This document shows, one piece after another, positions 14,301 through 23,736 of a DNA stretch of 29,958 nt. Below the pieces are notes generated by a model. It was not told the DNA's origin and searched no databases. It saw only the letters and a list, made by a program, of their open reading frames with translations. Both the position numbers and the translations under genes were made by a program. Origin of the DNA: CAZVCG01 sp964626265 (GTDB lineage: Bacteria > Pseudomonadota > Alphaproteobacteria > UBA9219); the NCBI GenBank assembly GCA_964626265.1, contig CAZVCG010000025.1:1-29958 (forward strand), read 5' to 3'. Within the stretch, counting starts at the first letter, position 1. The number at the start of each line of letters is the position of its first letter.

Positions 14301-15649
14301 TGCGCGTCTTCTCGCGCCGCGGCGTAGAAAAGGATCAACGCGCCATCGCGATCGAGCGTTCGGAAATCGAACGCCTCGCCAAAGACCGCGACGACGAACG
14401 CGCTATTCTGGAACGCAGCTATTTTGGCCGCTTGCGCGAATTGTTGATGGGCCAAAAGGCCACGTCAGGTCCGAAGAATTTCCCGACAGGCAAGGCCATT
14501 ACGGAAGAGTTGCTCAACGAATACACCAAGGGACAATGGCGCCAGATCAGCGTTAAGGACGACAAGGTGATGGAGCAGATCGAAGGCATCGGCAAGGTAT
14601 TCGACGATCAGATCACCGCTCTAAAGAAACGCTTTGAAGACAAGGTCAGCAAGCTTCAGCGCGGCGACGAATTGCCGCCGGGCGTGATGAAGATGGTCAA
14701 GGTATTCGTGGCCGTTAAGCGCAAGCTTCAACCGGGCGACAAGATGGCCGGCCGTCACGGAAACAAGGGCGTCGTGTCGCGCATCCTGCCCGTGGAAGAC
14801 ATGCCCTATCTGCCAGACGGGCGTCCGGTCGATATCGTGTTGAACCCGCTGGGCGTGCCTTCGCGCATGAACGTGGGCCAAATTCTGGAAACTCACCTCG
14901 GGTGGGCTTCGGCCAACCTTGGCAACCAAATAGGCCATATGCTCGACGCGTATCAGTCGCAGATCACGCAAGACAAAAAAGCGGCGATCAACGACGTGCG
15001 CACGCGCTTGAAAGCGATTTATGGCGACGACAATTATAAGCAGGACTTTGCCAATCTTAGCGACGACCAGTTGCTGGAAGTCGCGAATAACCTGCGCGTT
15101 GGTGTGCCCATGGCTACACCCGTGTTCGACGGCGCGCGCGAAGCCGACATCGAGCGGATGCTGGAAATGGCTGGCCTTGACAAATCGGGCCAGGAAACTC
15201 TGATCGACGGACGTACGGGCGAGCCGTTCGACCGCAAGGTGACGGTGGGCTACATTTATATGCTCAAGCTGCACCACTTGGTCGACGACAAGATCCATGC
15301 GCGTTCGATCGGGCCTTACTCGCTCGTCACCCAGCAGCCGTTGGGCGGCAAGGCGCAGTTCGGCGGTCAACGCTTCGGTGAAATGGAAGTGTGGGCGCTG
15401 GAAGCCTATGGATCGGCGTACACGTTGCAGGAAATCCTTACCGTCAAGTCGGACGACGTGTCGGGCCGCGCGAAGGTTTACGAGTCCATCGTGCGCGGCG
15501 AAGACAATTTCGAATCCGGCGTACCGGAATCCTTCAACGTTTTGGTGAAGGAATTGCGCTCGCTTGGCCTCAACGTCGAGCTGGATCAGAAGAAGATCGC
15601 AGCGGAACAGGCGGAGGAAGCCGTCGCGTTGCCGGAATCGGCAGCGTAA
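11372..15649 (+). CDS. rpoB: DNA-directed RNA polymerase subunit beta
   Basis: The beta subunit forms one side of the RNA polymerase active-site cleft. The 1425-residue protein is complete, slightly longer than typical alphaproteobacterial homologues. It shows the usual N-terminal [20 protein letters not shown], the rifampicin region [20 protein letters not shown] (Asp563 corresponds to E. coli D516) with wild-type-like D, H and S positions, [12 protein letters not shown], and the C-terminal [24 protein letters not shown]-like block. AAGAGG precedes the ATG. Downstream, AAGGAGG immediately after the stop serves the inserted 182-residue gene rather than rpoC. Confidence 0.99.
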   Translation: [1425 protein letters not shown]

Positions 15650-15661
15650 GGAGGAAAGCCT

Positions 15662-16210
15662 ATGCACGTCATTAAAAACGAAAAAAACGGCATCGTTAGC
15701 TATTCGATCGTTAACGAAAGGAATGCCGCTGACTGGGTCTTTGTGGCCGAAACTTCGTCCTTACTGAAAAATGTACTGATGAAGGACGCCGGATACACCG
15801 AGGAAGACGCAGAGGGATTAGTCGCGGAGCATGGACAAAAAATAGACGAAGGCAAGCTGGCCTTTGTGATCGTACATGAGGATAGGGATCTAGGCGTTTC
15901 GAAGAGACCTCAGTTTCGCGAGGAACTTACGGAAGCCGGCCATTATGTTTGGGGTCTTGTCGAGGAAGAACGCGACGAAGATTCCAGAAAGTGGGTTCAG
16001 GAAACGATGAGAGCGGGAAAAAGGCCAGTGACGGCCGCTCTGGTGATCGGCGAGTTCAGAGAAAATCAGAAGGCTGTGTTCTTTCTCAGGAGTGACGAGG
16101 AAGTTCGGCCTGCGTTAGAAATTGTTCAACCTTATCCGCGCGTCGGCGGACAAATGATTAGACGCGTGGATTTGCGCAAGTTTGATACCGCCGGACAGAT
16201 GCCAAACTAA
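15662..16210 (+). CDS. Hypothetical protein inserted between rpoB and rpoC (182 aa)
   Basis: No family is recognised. It begins 12 bases after the rpoB stop with AAGGAGG at ideal spacing, so it should be translated from the rpoBC mRNA at high level. rpoC starts 43 bases after its stop. The protein is acidic in the middle (about 40-115, with runs such as EEERDEDS), mixed alpha/beta, and has no signal peptide or membrane segment. The C-terminal third (PRVGGQMIRRVDLRKF) is basic. Codons look less G+C-rich than in rpoB and rpoC. Co-transcription with polymerase genes suggests either a lineage-specific transcription-linked role or a passenger gene using the strong operon; the sequence does not decide. 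Confidence 0.75.
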   Translation: MHVIKNEKNGIVSYSIVNERNAADWVFVAETSSLLKNVLMKDAGYTEEDAEGLVAEHGQKIDEGKLAFVIVHEDRDLGVSKRPQFREELTEAGHYVWGLVEEERDEDSRKWVQETMRAGKRPVTAALVIGEFRENQKAVFFLRSDEEVRPALEIVQPYPRVGGQMIRRVDLRKFDTAGQMPN

Positions 16211-16253
16211 ACAACGCAATCCGGCAATTACCGAGTTTAAAAGCGAGGACACC

Positions 16254-19200
16254 ATGAACGACCTTATGAACATCTTCAATCAGCAGAACGCGCCGCAGAC
16301 GTTCGATCAAATCCGCATTTCGATTGCGTCGCCCGAACGCATTCGTTCGTGGTCGTTCGGTGAAATCAAGAAGCCGGAAACAATCAACTACCGAACGTTC
16401 NNNNNNNNNNNNNNNNNNNNNNNCCCGCATCTTCGGGCCGATCAAGGATTACGAATGTCTTTGCGGCAAGTACAAGCGCATGAAATACCGCGGCATCATC
16501 TGCGAAAAGTGCGGCGTCGAGGTCACTTTGCAAAAGGTGCGCCGCGAGCGCATGGGCCACATCGAGCTTGCTTCGCCGGTCGCGCATATCTGGTTTATGA
16601 AGTCGCTGCCGTCGCGTATAGGCTTGCTCCTCGATATGACGCTCAAGGAACTGGAAAAGGTTCTTTATTTCGAAAGCTACATCGTCACCGAGGCCGGATT
16701 GACTCCCCTCAAGCCGCGTCAGTTGCTTTCGGAAGAAGAGTTCTATAAGGCGCAGGAAGACTACGGCGACGATGCCTTCACGGGCATGATCGGTGCGGAA
16801 GCTATTAAAATTCTTCTGCAAGGCATTGATTTACATGAGGAAAAGGTCAAGCTACGCGACGAAATGCGCGAGACCAGCTCCGACGCTCGCCGCAAGAAGA
16901 TCGTCAAGCGTCTGAAGTGCATTGAATCGTTCATCGAATCCGGCGCGCGTCCGGAATGGATGGTTCTGGATGTCGTTCCGGTCATTCCGCCAGAACTGCG
17001 TCCATTGGTGCCGCTCGATGGTGGCCGTTTCGCCACATCGGACTTGAACGATCTTTACCGCCGCGTGATCAACCGTAACAACCGCTTGAAGCGGCTTATG
17101 GAACTGCGCGCGCCCGACATCATCGTGCGTAACGAAAAGCGCATGTTGCAGGAATCCGTCGATGCATTGTTCGACAATGGCCGTCGCGGCCGCGTCATCA
17201 CGGGCGCGAACAAGCGTCCGTTGAAGTCGCTGTCCGACATGCTGAAAGGCAAGCAGGGCCGCTTCCGTCAAAACCTGCTCGGCAAACGCGTCGATTACTC
17301 TGGCCGTTCGGTCATCGTGGTCGGCCCCGAACTCAAGTTGCATCAGTGCGGCTTGCCGAAAAAGATGGCGCTCGAACTCTTCAAGCCGTTCATCTACGCC
17401 AAGCTTGAACTCTACGGCATGGCCTCTACCATCAAGGCCGCCAAGCGCATGGTTGAAAAGGAACGTCCCGAAGTCTGGGATATTCTGGAAGAAGTGATCC
17501 GCGAGNNNNNNNNNNNNNNNNNNNNNNNNNNNNNNNNNNNNNNNNNNNNNNNNNNNNNNNNNNNNNNNNNNNNNNNNNNNNNNNNNNNNNNNNNNNNNNN
17601 NNNNNNNNNNNNNNNNNNNNNNNNNNNNNNNNNNNNNNNNNNNNNNNNNNNNNNNNNGCTGTCGCTCGAAGCCCAGCTGGAGGCCCGCGTACTGATGATG
17701 TCGACCAACAACATTCTCAGCCCCGCCAACGGCAAGCCCATCATCGTTCCATCGCAGGATATCGTTTTAGGTCTTTATTACATCACGATGCAGCGCGATG
17801 GGGAACCGGGAGAGGGCATGTCTTTCGCAGGCATCGGCGAAATCGAACAAGCGCTGGACGCGAAGGTCATAACTTTGCATACAAAGATCAAGGCTCGTTA
17901 TCATGGCGTGGATGCCGAAGGAAACAAGGTCGTGATGCGTGTCGATACGACGCCTGGACGCATGTTGCTTTCGGAAATTCTTCCACGCAACCCCAAGGTT
18001 CCGTTCAGTCTTATCAACCGGGTTTTGACGAAGAAAGACATTACGAACGTCATCGACGTCGTGTACCGTCATTGCGGCCAGAAGGAAACGGTGATGTTTG
18101 CCGACCGCCTGATGGGCCTCGGTTATCGTCATGCTTGCCGCGCCGGCATTTCGTTCGGCAAGGACGATCTGGTCATTCCGCACACGAAGGCGGGCTTGAT
18201 CAAGAAAGCGCAGGATCAAGTCAAGGAATATGAACAACAGTATCAGGACGGTCTCATCACGCGTGGCGAGAAGTACAATAAGGTCGTCGACGTTTGGTCG
18301 TCATGCACAGAACGCGTTGCCGAAGAAATGATGAAAGGCATTACCGATACCGGTAAGGGCCAAATCAATTCCGTTTACATGATGGCCCATTCGGGCGCTC
18401 GCGGTTCCGCCGCCCAGATCAAGCAGCTTGCCGGTATGCGCGGCCTTATGGCCAAGCCGTCGGGCGAGATCATCGAAACGCCGATCATTTCCAACTTTAA
18501 GGAAGGCCTCACGGTTCTCGAATACTTCAACTCGACGCACGGCGCGCGCAAAGGTTTGGCCGATACGGCTCTCAAGACTGCCAACTCGGGTTACCTGACG
18601 CGCCGTCTGGTCGACGTGGCGCAAGACGCCATTATCACTGAACTGGATTGCGGGACGACGGAAGGTCTGACGATCAAGCCCGTGATCGAAGGCGGCGAAA
18701 CGATCGCCACGCTCGGCGAACGCATCTTGGGCCGTACGGCTACGGTCGATATCCTTGACCCGAATACGGGATCCGTTCTGGTCGCGGCCGGTGAGATGAT
18801 CGATGAACCTGCTGTCGACGCTATAGAGAAGTCGGGCATCGATACAGTCCTCGTTCGCTCGCCGTTGACCTGCAAGACTGAAAACGGGGTATGCGCCAAG
18901 TGCTATGGTCGCGATCTGGCCCGCGGCACGCCCGTTAACGTCGGTGAAGCCGTCGGCGTCATGGCCGCCCAGTCCATCGGCGAACCCGGAACGCAGCTGA
19001 CCATGCGCACGTTCCACATCGGCGGGGCGGCGCAGCGCGGCGCGGAGCAAAGCTCAGTCGAGGCCTCGTTTGACGCCAAAATGATGATCAAGAACAAGCA
19101 AGTCGTTTCGAACAGCGAAGGCCGTCTGATCGTCATGGGCCGCAATTGCGAAATAGTTTTAGTGGACGACGCAGGCCGCGAAAAAGCCAAGCATCGCGTG

Positions 19201-20436
19201 CCTTACGGTTCGAAATTGCTCGTTGACGAAGGCGCGGCGGTTACAAAGGGACAAAAGCTGGCCGAATGGGATCCTTATACGTTGCCGATCATTACGGAAC
19301 GCGAAGGCAAGGTCAGCTATGCCGACCTTATCGAAGGGTTGTCGGTGCGCGAAGTCATGGACGAAGCGACGGGCATCTCGTCGAAGAAGGTCATCGACTT
19401 CCGTCAGCAAACGCGCGGCGCGGAATTGCGTCCCCGCATCATTCTGCTGAACGACAAGGGCGAGCCGCAGATGCTTTCAAGCGGCGTCGAAGCGCGTTAC
19501 TTCCTGCCTGTCGACGCCATTCTGAACGTCGAAAACGGTTCGACGGTTCACGCCGGCGATGTTCTGGCGCGTATTCCCCGCGAAGGCTCGAAGACCCGCG
19601 ACATCACGGGCGGCTTGCCGCGCGTGGCCGAGTTGTTCGAAGCCCGCCGTCCGAAGGATTTCGCGATCATTTCGGATATTGAGGGCCGCATCGAGTTCGG
19701 TAAGGATTACAAGACGAAGCGCCGCATCATCGTGCGTCCTCTTGACGATACGCAGGAGCCGCGCGAGTACCTGATACCCAAGGGCAAGCATGTGGCCGTT
19801 CAGGAAGGCGATGTAGTGGAACGCGGCGATCTTCTGATCGAAGGCAACCCCGTGCCGCACGACATTCTGGCCGTTATGGGCGTCGAGGCTTTGGCCGAAT
19901 ACCTCATCAATGAAATTCAGGACGTCTATCGACTGCAAGGCGTGAAGATCAACGACAAGCATATCGAAGTAATCGCTCGCCAGATGCTCCAGAAGGTGGA
20001 AATTACCGATCCGGGCGATACCACGTTCTTGCAAGGCGAACAGGTCGATCGCCACGAGTTCATCGAGATGAACAACAAGGCGGTTCTGGAATCATTGCGT
20101 CCGGCGCAAGGCCGCGCGGTGCTGCAAGGCATCACTAAGGCCAGCTTGCAGACGCGCTCATTCATCTCAGCCGCTTCGTTCCAGGAAACGACGCGCGTGT
20201 TGACCGAAGCGGCAGTGACCGGCAAGGTGGATACGCTGGAAGGCTTGAAAGAAAACGTGATCGTGGGCCGCTTGGTGCCCGTCGGCACGGGTTCCGTGGT
20301 CAACCGTTTGCGCCGCATTGCGGCCCAGCGCGACCTCGACGCCGACAGGCTGGACGCTCAAAAAGCGGCTGAAAGACTCGCCGCCGAGCAGAAAGCGTCG
20401 GCCGAGGCCCATGTTGAAGAGCCGATAGAAGCCTAA
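16254..20436 (+). CDS. rpoC: DNA-directed RNA polymerase subunit beta' (two assembly gaps)
   Basis: The beta' subunit carries the catalytic Mg site and the clamp of RNA polymerase. The gene starts at 16254 (MNDLMNIFNQ, GCGAGGAC upstream) and reads to the N run at 16401-16423; from 16426 it continues in a different frame. Family comparison places ten residues (KPERDGLFCA) in the gap, needing 28 unknown bases rather than 23, so the frame change is an assembly artefact. A second N run, 17506-17657, hides the NADFDGD catalytic loop. Visible parts include the N-terminal zinc cluster (CLCGKYKR and CEKCGVEV), the RLKRLMELRAPDIIVRNEKR-type region, the second zinc cluster (CKTENGVCAKC) and the full C terminus. 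Total length is near 1395 residues. Confidence 0.97.
16401..16423. other. Assembly gap (23 N) in rpoC
   Basis: Unknown bases lie between codons for TINYRTF and RIFGPIKDYECLCG. Conserved RpoC sequences have ten residues here. Two bases of the last one (CC of an Ala codon) are present, so 28 bases are missing and the N count is five short. Confidence 0.9.
17506..17657. other. Assembly gap (152 N) in rpoC
   Basis: Unknown bases lie between WDILEEVIRE and LSLEAQLEAR. In E. coli RpoC 53 residues separate these motifs, including NADFDGD, so about 158 bases are expected. The frame is the same on both sides. Confidence 0.9.
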
Positions 20437-20460
20437 AACAAGACTTTGTGAATTGAGGTC

Positions 20461-20994
20461 TTAGTTAATCCCGTTCAGGAAATTCTCAATTTCCTGAATT
20501 GACCGCGTACGCGGAATGGTATCCGGCGAGTCGTTTTGCGCATTTTCCGATTCGAAGATTATGATCGGCTTGCCGAACTTTTGCGCCAGCATGATCTCGT
20601 TAGCCGTGCCATTGCCGCCGGGGAGGGCGATGATCGCGTCGGAAGAAAGAATGTTTACATGATTGCGGTTGATAAGGTCGGGCCTTTTTGGGTCGGAAAC
20701 CGGCAGTGGCGTGATTATGGGAACTTCGACAAAAATGTTGGGGTAGCCGTTTTTTAAGGTGAAAAGGCCCGGTTGATTCTCATTTGTGGGCACAATGCCT
20801 ATGCAAACGCCTTTGCGTTCGTCCTTGGGAACGGAACAAAAGGCTTCGCTTACTTTAAGCATTACGCCTTGACCTCCGCCTGTGAGCAAATGAAAGCCTT
20901 TTCGCGCGATGAGTTGTCCAAGGGGAACCGTAAGTTCAGGGTGTTCACGGTCGCGTGACCCCATAACGCCGATTATCGGCAGACGGCTATTCAT
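20461..20994 (-). CDS. LOG/SLOG-family protein (177 aa)
   Basis: This is a Rossmann-like nucleotide-binding protein of the LOG/DprA-related superfamily (the TIGR00725-like group). It has an N-terminal GVMGSRD (9-15), a glycine-rich loop LTGGGQGVM (37-45) and the signature PGGNGTANE (125-133), in which the glycines and the glutamate are the family's phosphoribosyl-binding and catalytic elements. LOG proteins release cytokinin-type bases from nucleoside monophosphates, but this subgroup is functionally uncertain. GGGAAG precedes the start. It converges on rpoC with 24 bases between the stops and no strong terminator there, only a weak AAGAC/GTCTT stem. Its location shows that the str operon does not follow rpoC here. 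Confidence 0.8.
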   Translation of the reverse strand: MNSRLPIIGVMGSRDREHPELTVPLGQLIARKGFHLLTGGGQGVMLKVSEAFCSVPKDERKGVCIGIVPTNENQPGLFTLKNGYPNIFVEVPIITPLPVSDPKRPDLINRNHVNILSSDAIIALPGGNGTANEIMLAQKFGKPIIIFESENAQNDSPDTIPRTRSIQEIENFLNGIN

Positions 20995-21150
20995 TGTTGT
21001 TTCTTCCCTGATTTAGGATTTTATAACCATTTTATGACACAGGTCTATAATTTCGAAGCTAGGAGCTTTCCGAATCTTTGACAAGATATGACTCCGCAAG
21101 CAGCTTGTTGTTCCATAAATTACAAAGTCACGCCTGCGAGGGGAGGAATA

Positions 21151-21753
21151 ATGCGCGCATCTATCAAACACGATCTTGTATATATTGCATGGTCAGAAAC
21201 CATGGGGTCGCTTTTAGAAGACGCTCTCATAGAGGCCTCGAAGTTAGCGAATCTCAGCATTCGTCAAATATCGGGTTTGGAGAATGGGGCCGTTCGAAAG
21301 AATTTTACCGTCATACTTGATGAGGGCGTTGGGGTTCTCATAGTTGACCGCGTTCGCATCGAAAGATTGAATGATATCGCAGGTCAACATTCGGAATTGC
21401 AGAAGGCCCCTGTTATTGTAATCGCCAACGAACATCCCGAGGATTTAGGATGTTTTCTGCGTTGCCATGGCAATAACCTAAACTATTCAGGCCGGATATT
21501 CATAGAAGAACAAGCAAAAGGCGAAGCTCTGGTCCCATTGGTGCGCGCTATCGCGCTGGCCGACCACGATGAGCGAGGAAGAATAACGCCGTTATCTTTG
21601 CGGCAGGCATTATACGCTCACGGGGGCGATTACATAGCCTATGAGCTTCCCCAAAAAGGGGATTGCCGGCAAGAAATTTCATATGGTTTGCAAGACTTTT
21701 TATCGTTAAGCAGGGCGTATTTTAACCGAGGCCGGGCTTACTCTCTGGCTTGA
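21151..21753 (+). CDS. Hypothetical protein (200 aa)
   Basis: No family is recognised. The ATG at 21151 is chosen because GGGAGGA precedes it closely, whereas the in-frame ATG at 21088 lacks a ribosome-binding site and would add a Cys-rich, unlikely N terminus. The first 120 residues alternate short hydrophobic strands (LVYIAW, GVLIVD, APVIVIANE, GRIFIEE) with helices. This gives a Rossmann-like or receiver-like pattern, but the conserved phosphoacceptor set of response regulators is not evident. The C-terminal part is helical. It is transcribed convergently to the yejA-like gene, 13 bases apart, and divergently from the LOG-like gene. Confidence 0.65.
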   Translation: MRASIKHDLVYIAWSETMGSLLEDALIEASKLANLSIRQISGLENGAVRKNFTVILDEGVGVLIVDRVRIERLNDIAGQHSELQKAPVIVIANEHPEDLGCFLRCHGNNLNYSGRIFIEEQAKGEALVPLVRAIALADHDERGRITPLSLRQALYAHGGDYIAYELPQKGDCRQEISYGLQDFLSLSRAYFNRGRAYSLA

Positions 21754-21766
21754 CTGACTTGAAACG

Positions 21767-23662
21767 CTACCGTTTCCTGTTCGTGGTGGACCCCAGTTTT
21801 TTCTGTTTTTCGTTGTCGATCCACCAGCTTTCGGGGAAGCCGAGGCCGTATTTCGGCGCTATGGACGGCTGGCCGAATTTATTCCAATAAGCGAGGCGGA
21901 ACGCCCCCGTGTACCAATGCGGGATAACATAGTGGTTCCAGAGCAGAACGCGGTCGAGGGCATGGCAGAGCGTAACAAGCTCTTGCCGGTCTTTCGCATG
22001 GATAAGCTTTTCAACCAACTCATCGACGACCGGATTTTTAATGCCGATCCTGTTCCGGCTGCCTTTCAGATCTGCGCGCGATGATGTCCAGAAATCGCGT
22101 TGCTCGTTGCCGGGCGAGAGCGATTGAGGAAAACTTTGGATGGCCATATCGAAATCAAAGTTATCCATCAGGTTCTGGTATTGCGACGTATCGACGACGC
22201 GCAGGTTGGCTTGAACGCCGAGGCGTTCCAGATTGCGCAAGAAGGGTTGAATCCAGCGTTCGAACATCGGCGATTGATCGACAATCTCAAACTTTAATGG
22301 ATCGCCTTTTTCATTGAAAAGCTTGCCGTTTTTCAGCGTCCATCCCGCTGCGTTCAAGAGTTCGGAGGCTTTGCGGAGGTTTTCGCGGGCATTGCCGGAG
22401 CCGTCTGTTACGGGATTTTTATATTCCGAGGTGAATACTTCATCGGGGATTTTGCCGCGATAGGGTTCCAGGATTTTCAGTTCTTCGGGCGAGGGCAGCC
22501 CTTGAGCGGCCAGCTCCGAGTTGGCGAAATAACTGTCGGTGCGTTTATAGGCTCCATAGGCGAAGTTCTTGTTCGACCATTCGAAGTCGAAGGCATAATT
22601 CATCGCTTGTCTTACGCGCGGGTCTTGGAAAATAGGGCGGCGGATGTTGAATATAAATGCCTGCATACCTGAAGGGAGCTCGTTCCTGATTTCCTGCTTG
22701 ACAATCAGGCCTTTTTTTACGGCGTCGGTCGTGTAGGCCGTGGCCCATTCCTTGGCAATATTTTCGAGACGGACATCGTAACGTCCAGCGAAAAAAGCCT
22801 CAATGGCAACCGTAACATCGCGGTAGTAGTCGTAATGTAATAAATCGAAATTATAGCGGCCTTTGTTTATGGGCAAGTCCTTGGCCCACCAGTCGGCGAC
22901 GCGTTTATAGGTTATGGAGCGTCCGGGCGTAAAGTTTTCGATTTTGTAGGGGCCGCTGCCCAAGGGGGCATCGAGAGTCGTGGCGGCGAAATCTTTATCC
23001 TTCCAGAAATGTTTGGGGAGGATGGGGAGTTGTCCCATGATCAAGGGCAGTTCGGTATTCCCTGCGTTTTTGAAAGTGAACTTGACTTCGCGCGAGCCTG
23101 TTTTTTCGGCTTTAACGACGTCTTTATAATAACTGCGGTAGGACGGATGGCCCTTATCCCGCAGCGTTTCAAAGGAAAAGATGACGTCTTCAGGCGTGAT
23201 GGGCTTGCCGTCATGGAATTTCGCCTCTGCGCGGAGCGCGTAACTGACCCAGGAGCGGTCTGGCGAGACTGTGACATTTTCGGCGATCCATCCATATTGA
23301 GAAAATGGCTCGTCGAGAGAGGAGGCCATGAGCGTTTCAAATACAACTGCGGCATCAATGGCCGATACGCCTTTAAGCGTAAAAGGATTAAGGGTATCGA
23401 ACGTGCCTATGGCCGCCTGTCGAGCTTCGCCGCCTTTCGGCGCATCGGGGTTGGCGTAGTCGAAGTGGGTGAAGTTCTTGCCGTACTTCGGTTCGCCGTG
23501 GAGGGCGATACCATGTTGGGCCGTTTGGGCTAGGGCAGGGGAAGAACATAAGAATATAATTAAAATAACTCGTGAGAAAAAGGACTGAAAAGATATGTCA
23601 TTCCCGAGAAAGCGGGAATCCAGCGGCGCGCGACTGCGCGCCATTTGACTATTCTGATACAT
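21767..23662 (-). CDS. YejA-like periplasmic peptide-binding protein, family 5 (631 aa)
   Basis: This is the substrate-binding component of an oligopeptide/microcin C-type ABC importer, acting in the periplasm. The mature N terminus HGIALHGEPKYGKNFTHFDY and NPDAPKGG match the YejA subgroup, and SBP family 5 features continue throughout. The ATG at 23662 has AGGAG at ideal spacing. The signal peptide is unusual: 30 residues precede the hydrophobic core (about 32-41, cleavage after ALA at 45), because a palindromic repeat (copy D) encodes residues 7-22. No start codon lies between the repeat and the core, so the repeat must be translated. No permease or ATPase genes are adjacent. A sapC-like gene lies 106 bases upstream on the same strand. 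Confidence 0.9.
   Translation of the reverse strand: MYQNSQMARSRAPLDSRFLGNDISFQSFFSRVILIIFLCSSPALAQTAQHGIALHGEPKYGKNFTHFDYANPDAPKGGEARQAAIGTFDTLNPFTLKGVSAIDAAVVFETLMASSLDEPFSQYGWIAENVTVSPDRSWVSYALRAEAKFHDGKPITPEDVIFSFETLRDKGHPSYRSYYKDVVKAEKTGSREVKFTFKNAGNTELPLIMGQLPILPKHFWKDKDFAATTLDAPLGSGPYKIENFTPGRSITYKRVADWWAKDLPINKGRYNFDLLHYDYYRDVTVAIEAFFAGRYDVRLENIAKEWATAYTTDAVKKGLIVKQEIRNELPSGMQAFIFNIRRPIFQDPRVRQAMNYAFDFEWSNKNFAYGAYKRTDSYFANSELAAQGLPSPEELKILEPYRGKIPDEVFTSEYKNPVTDGSGNARENLRKASELLNAAGWTLKNGKLFNEKGDPLKFEIVDQSPMFERWIQPFLRNLERLGVQANLRVVDTSQYQNLMDNFDFDMAIQSFPQSLSPGNEQRDFWTSSRADLKGSRNRIGIKNPVVDELVEKLIHAKDRQELVTLCHALDRVLLWNHYVIPHWYTGAFRLAYWNKFGQPSIAPKYGLGFPESWWIDNEKQKKLGSTTNRKR
23597..23642 (-). 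repeat. CTGGATTCCCGC dispersed repeat, copy D, inside the yejA-like coding region
   Basis: On the minus strand hairpin 1 is a perfect GGCGCGC-AGTC-GCGCGCC, followed by G and CTGGATTCCCGC-TTTC-TCGGGAATGAC. It encodes residues 7-22 of the yejA-like protein, ending DSRFLGND, upstream of the signal-peptide core. Confidence 0.85.
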
Positions 23663-23736
23663 AGTCTTCTCCTGCCGGTGTTGGCACAAATTTGAAAATA
23701 TTTATCAATCTTTTTATGTTCGCCATCGCTCGCGTA

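Noticed and set aside
14621..15667. 348-residue open frame on the minus strand
   Set aside because: It is antisense to the conserved C-terminal part of rpoB.
16401..16426. Frameshift in rpoC
   Set aside because: The frame changes exactly across an N run whose length does not match the conserved ten residues expected there, so it is an artefact of gap sizing.
20437..20465. Bidirectional terminator between rpoC and the LOG-like gene
   Set aside because: Only a 5-bp AAGAC/GTCTT stem with a 13-base loop is present and no real T-run; too weak to call.
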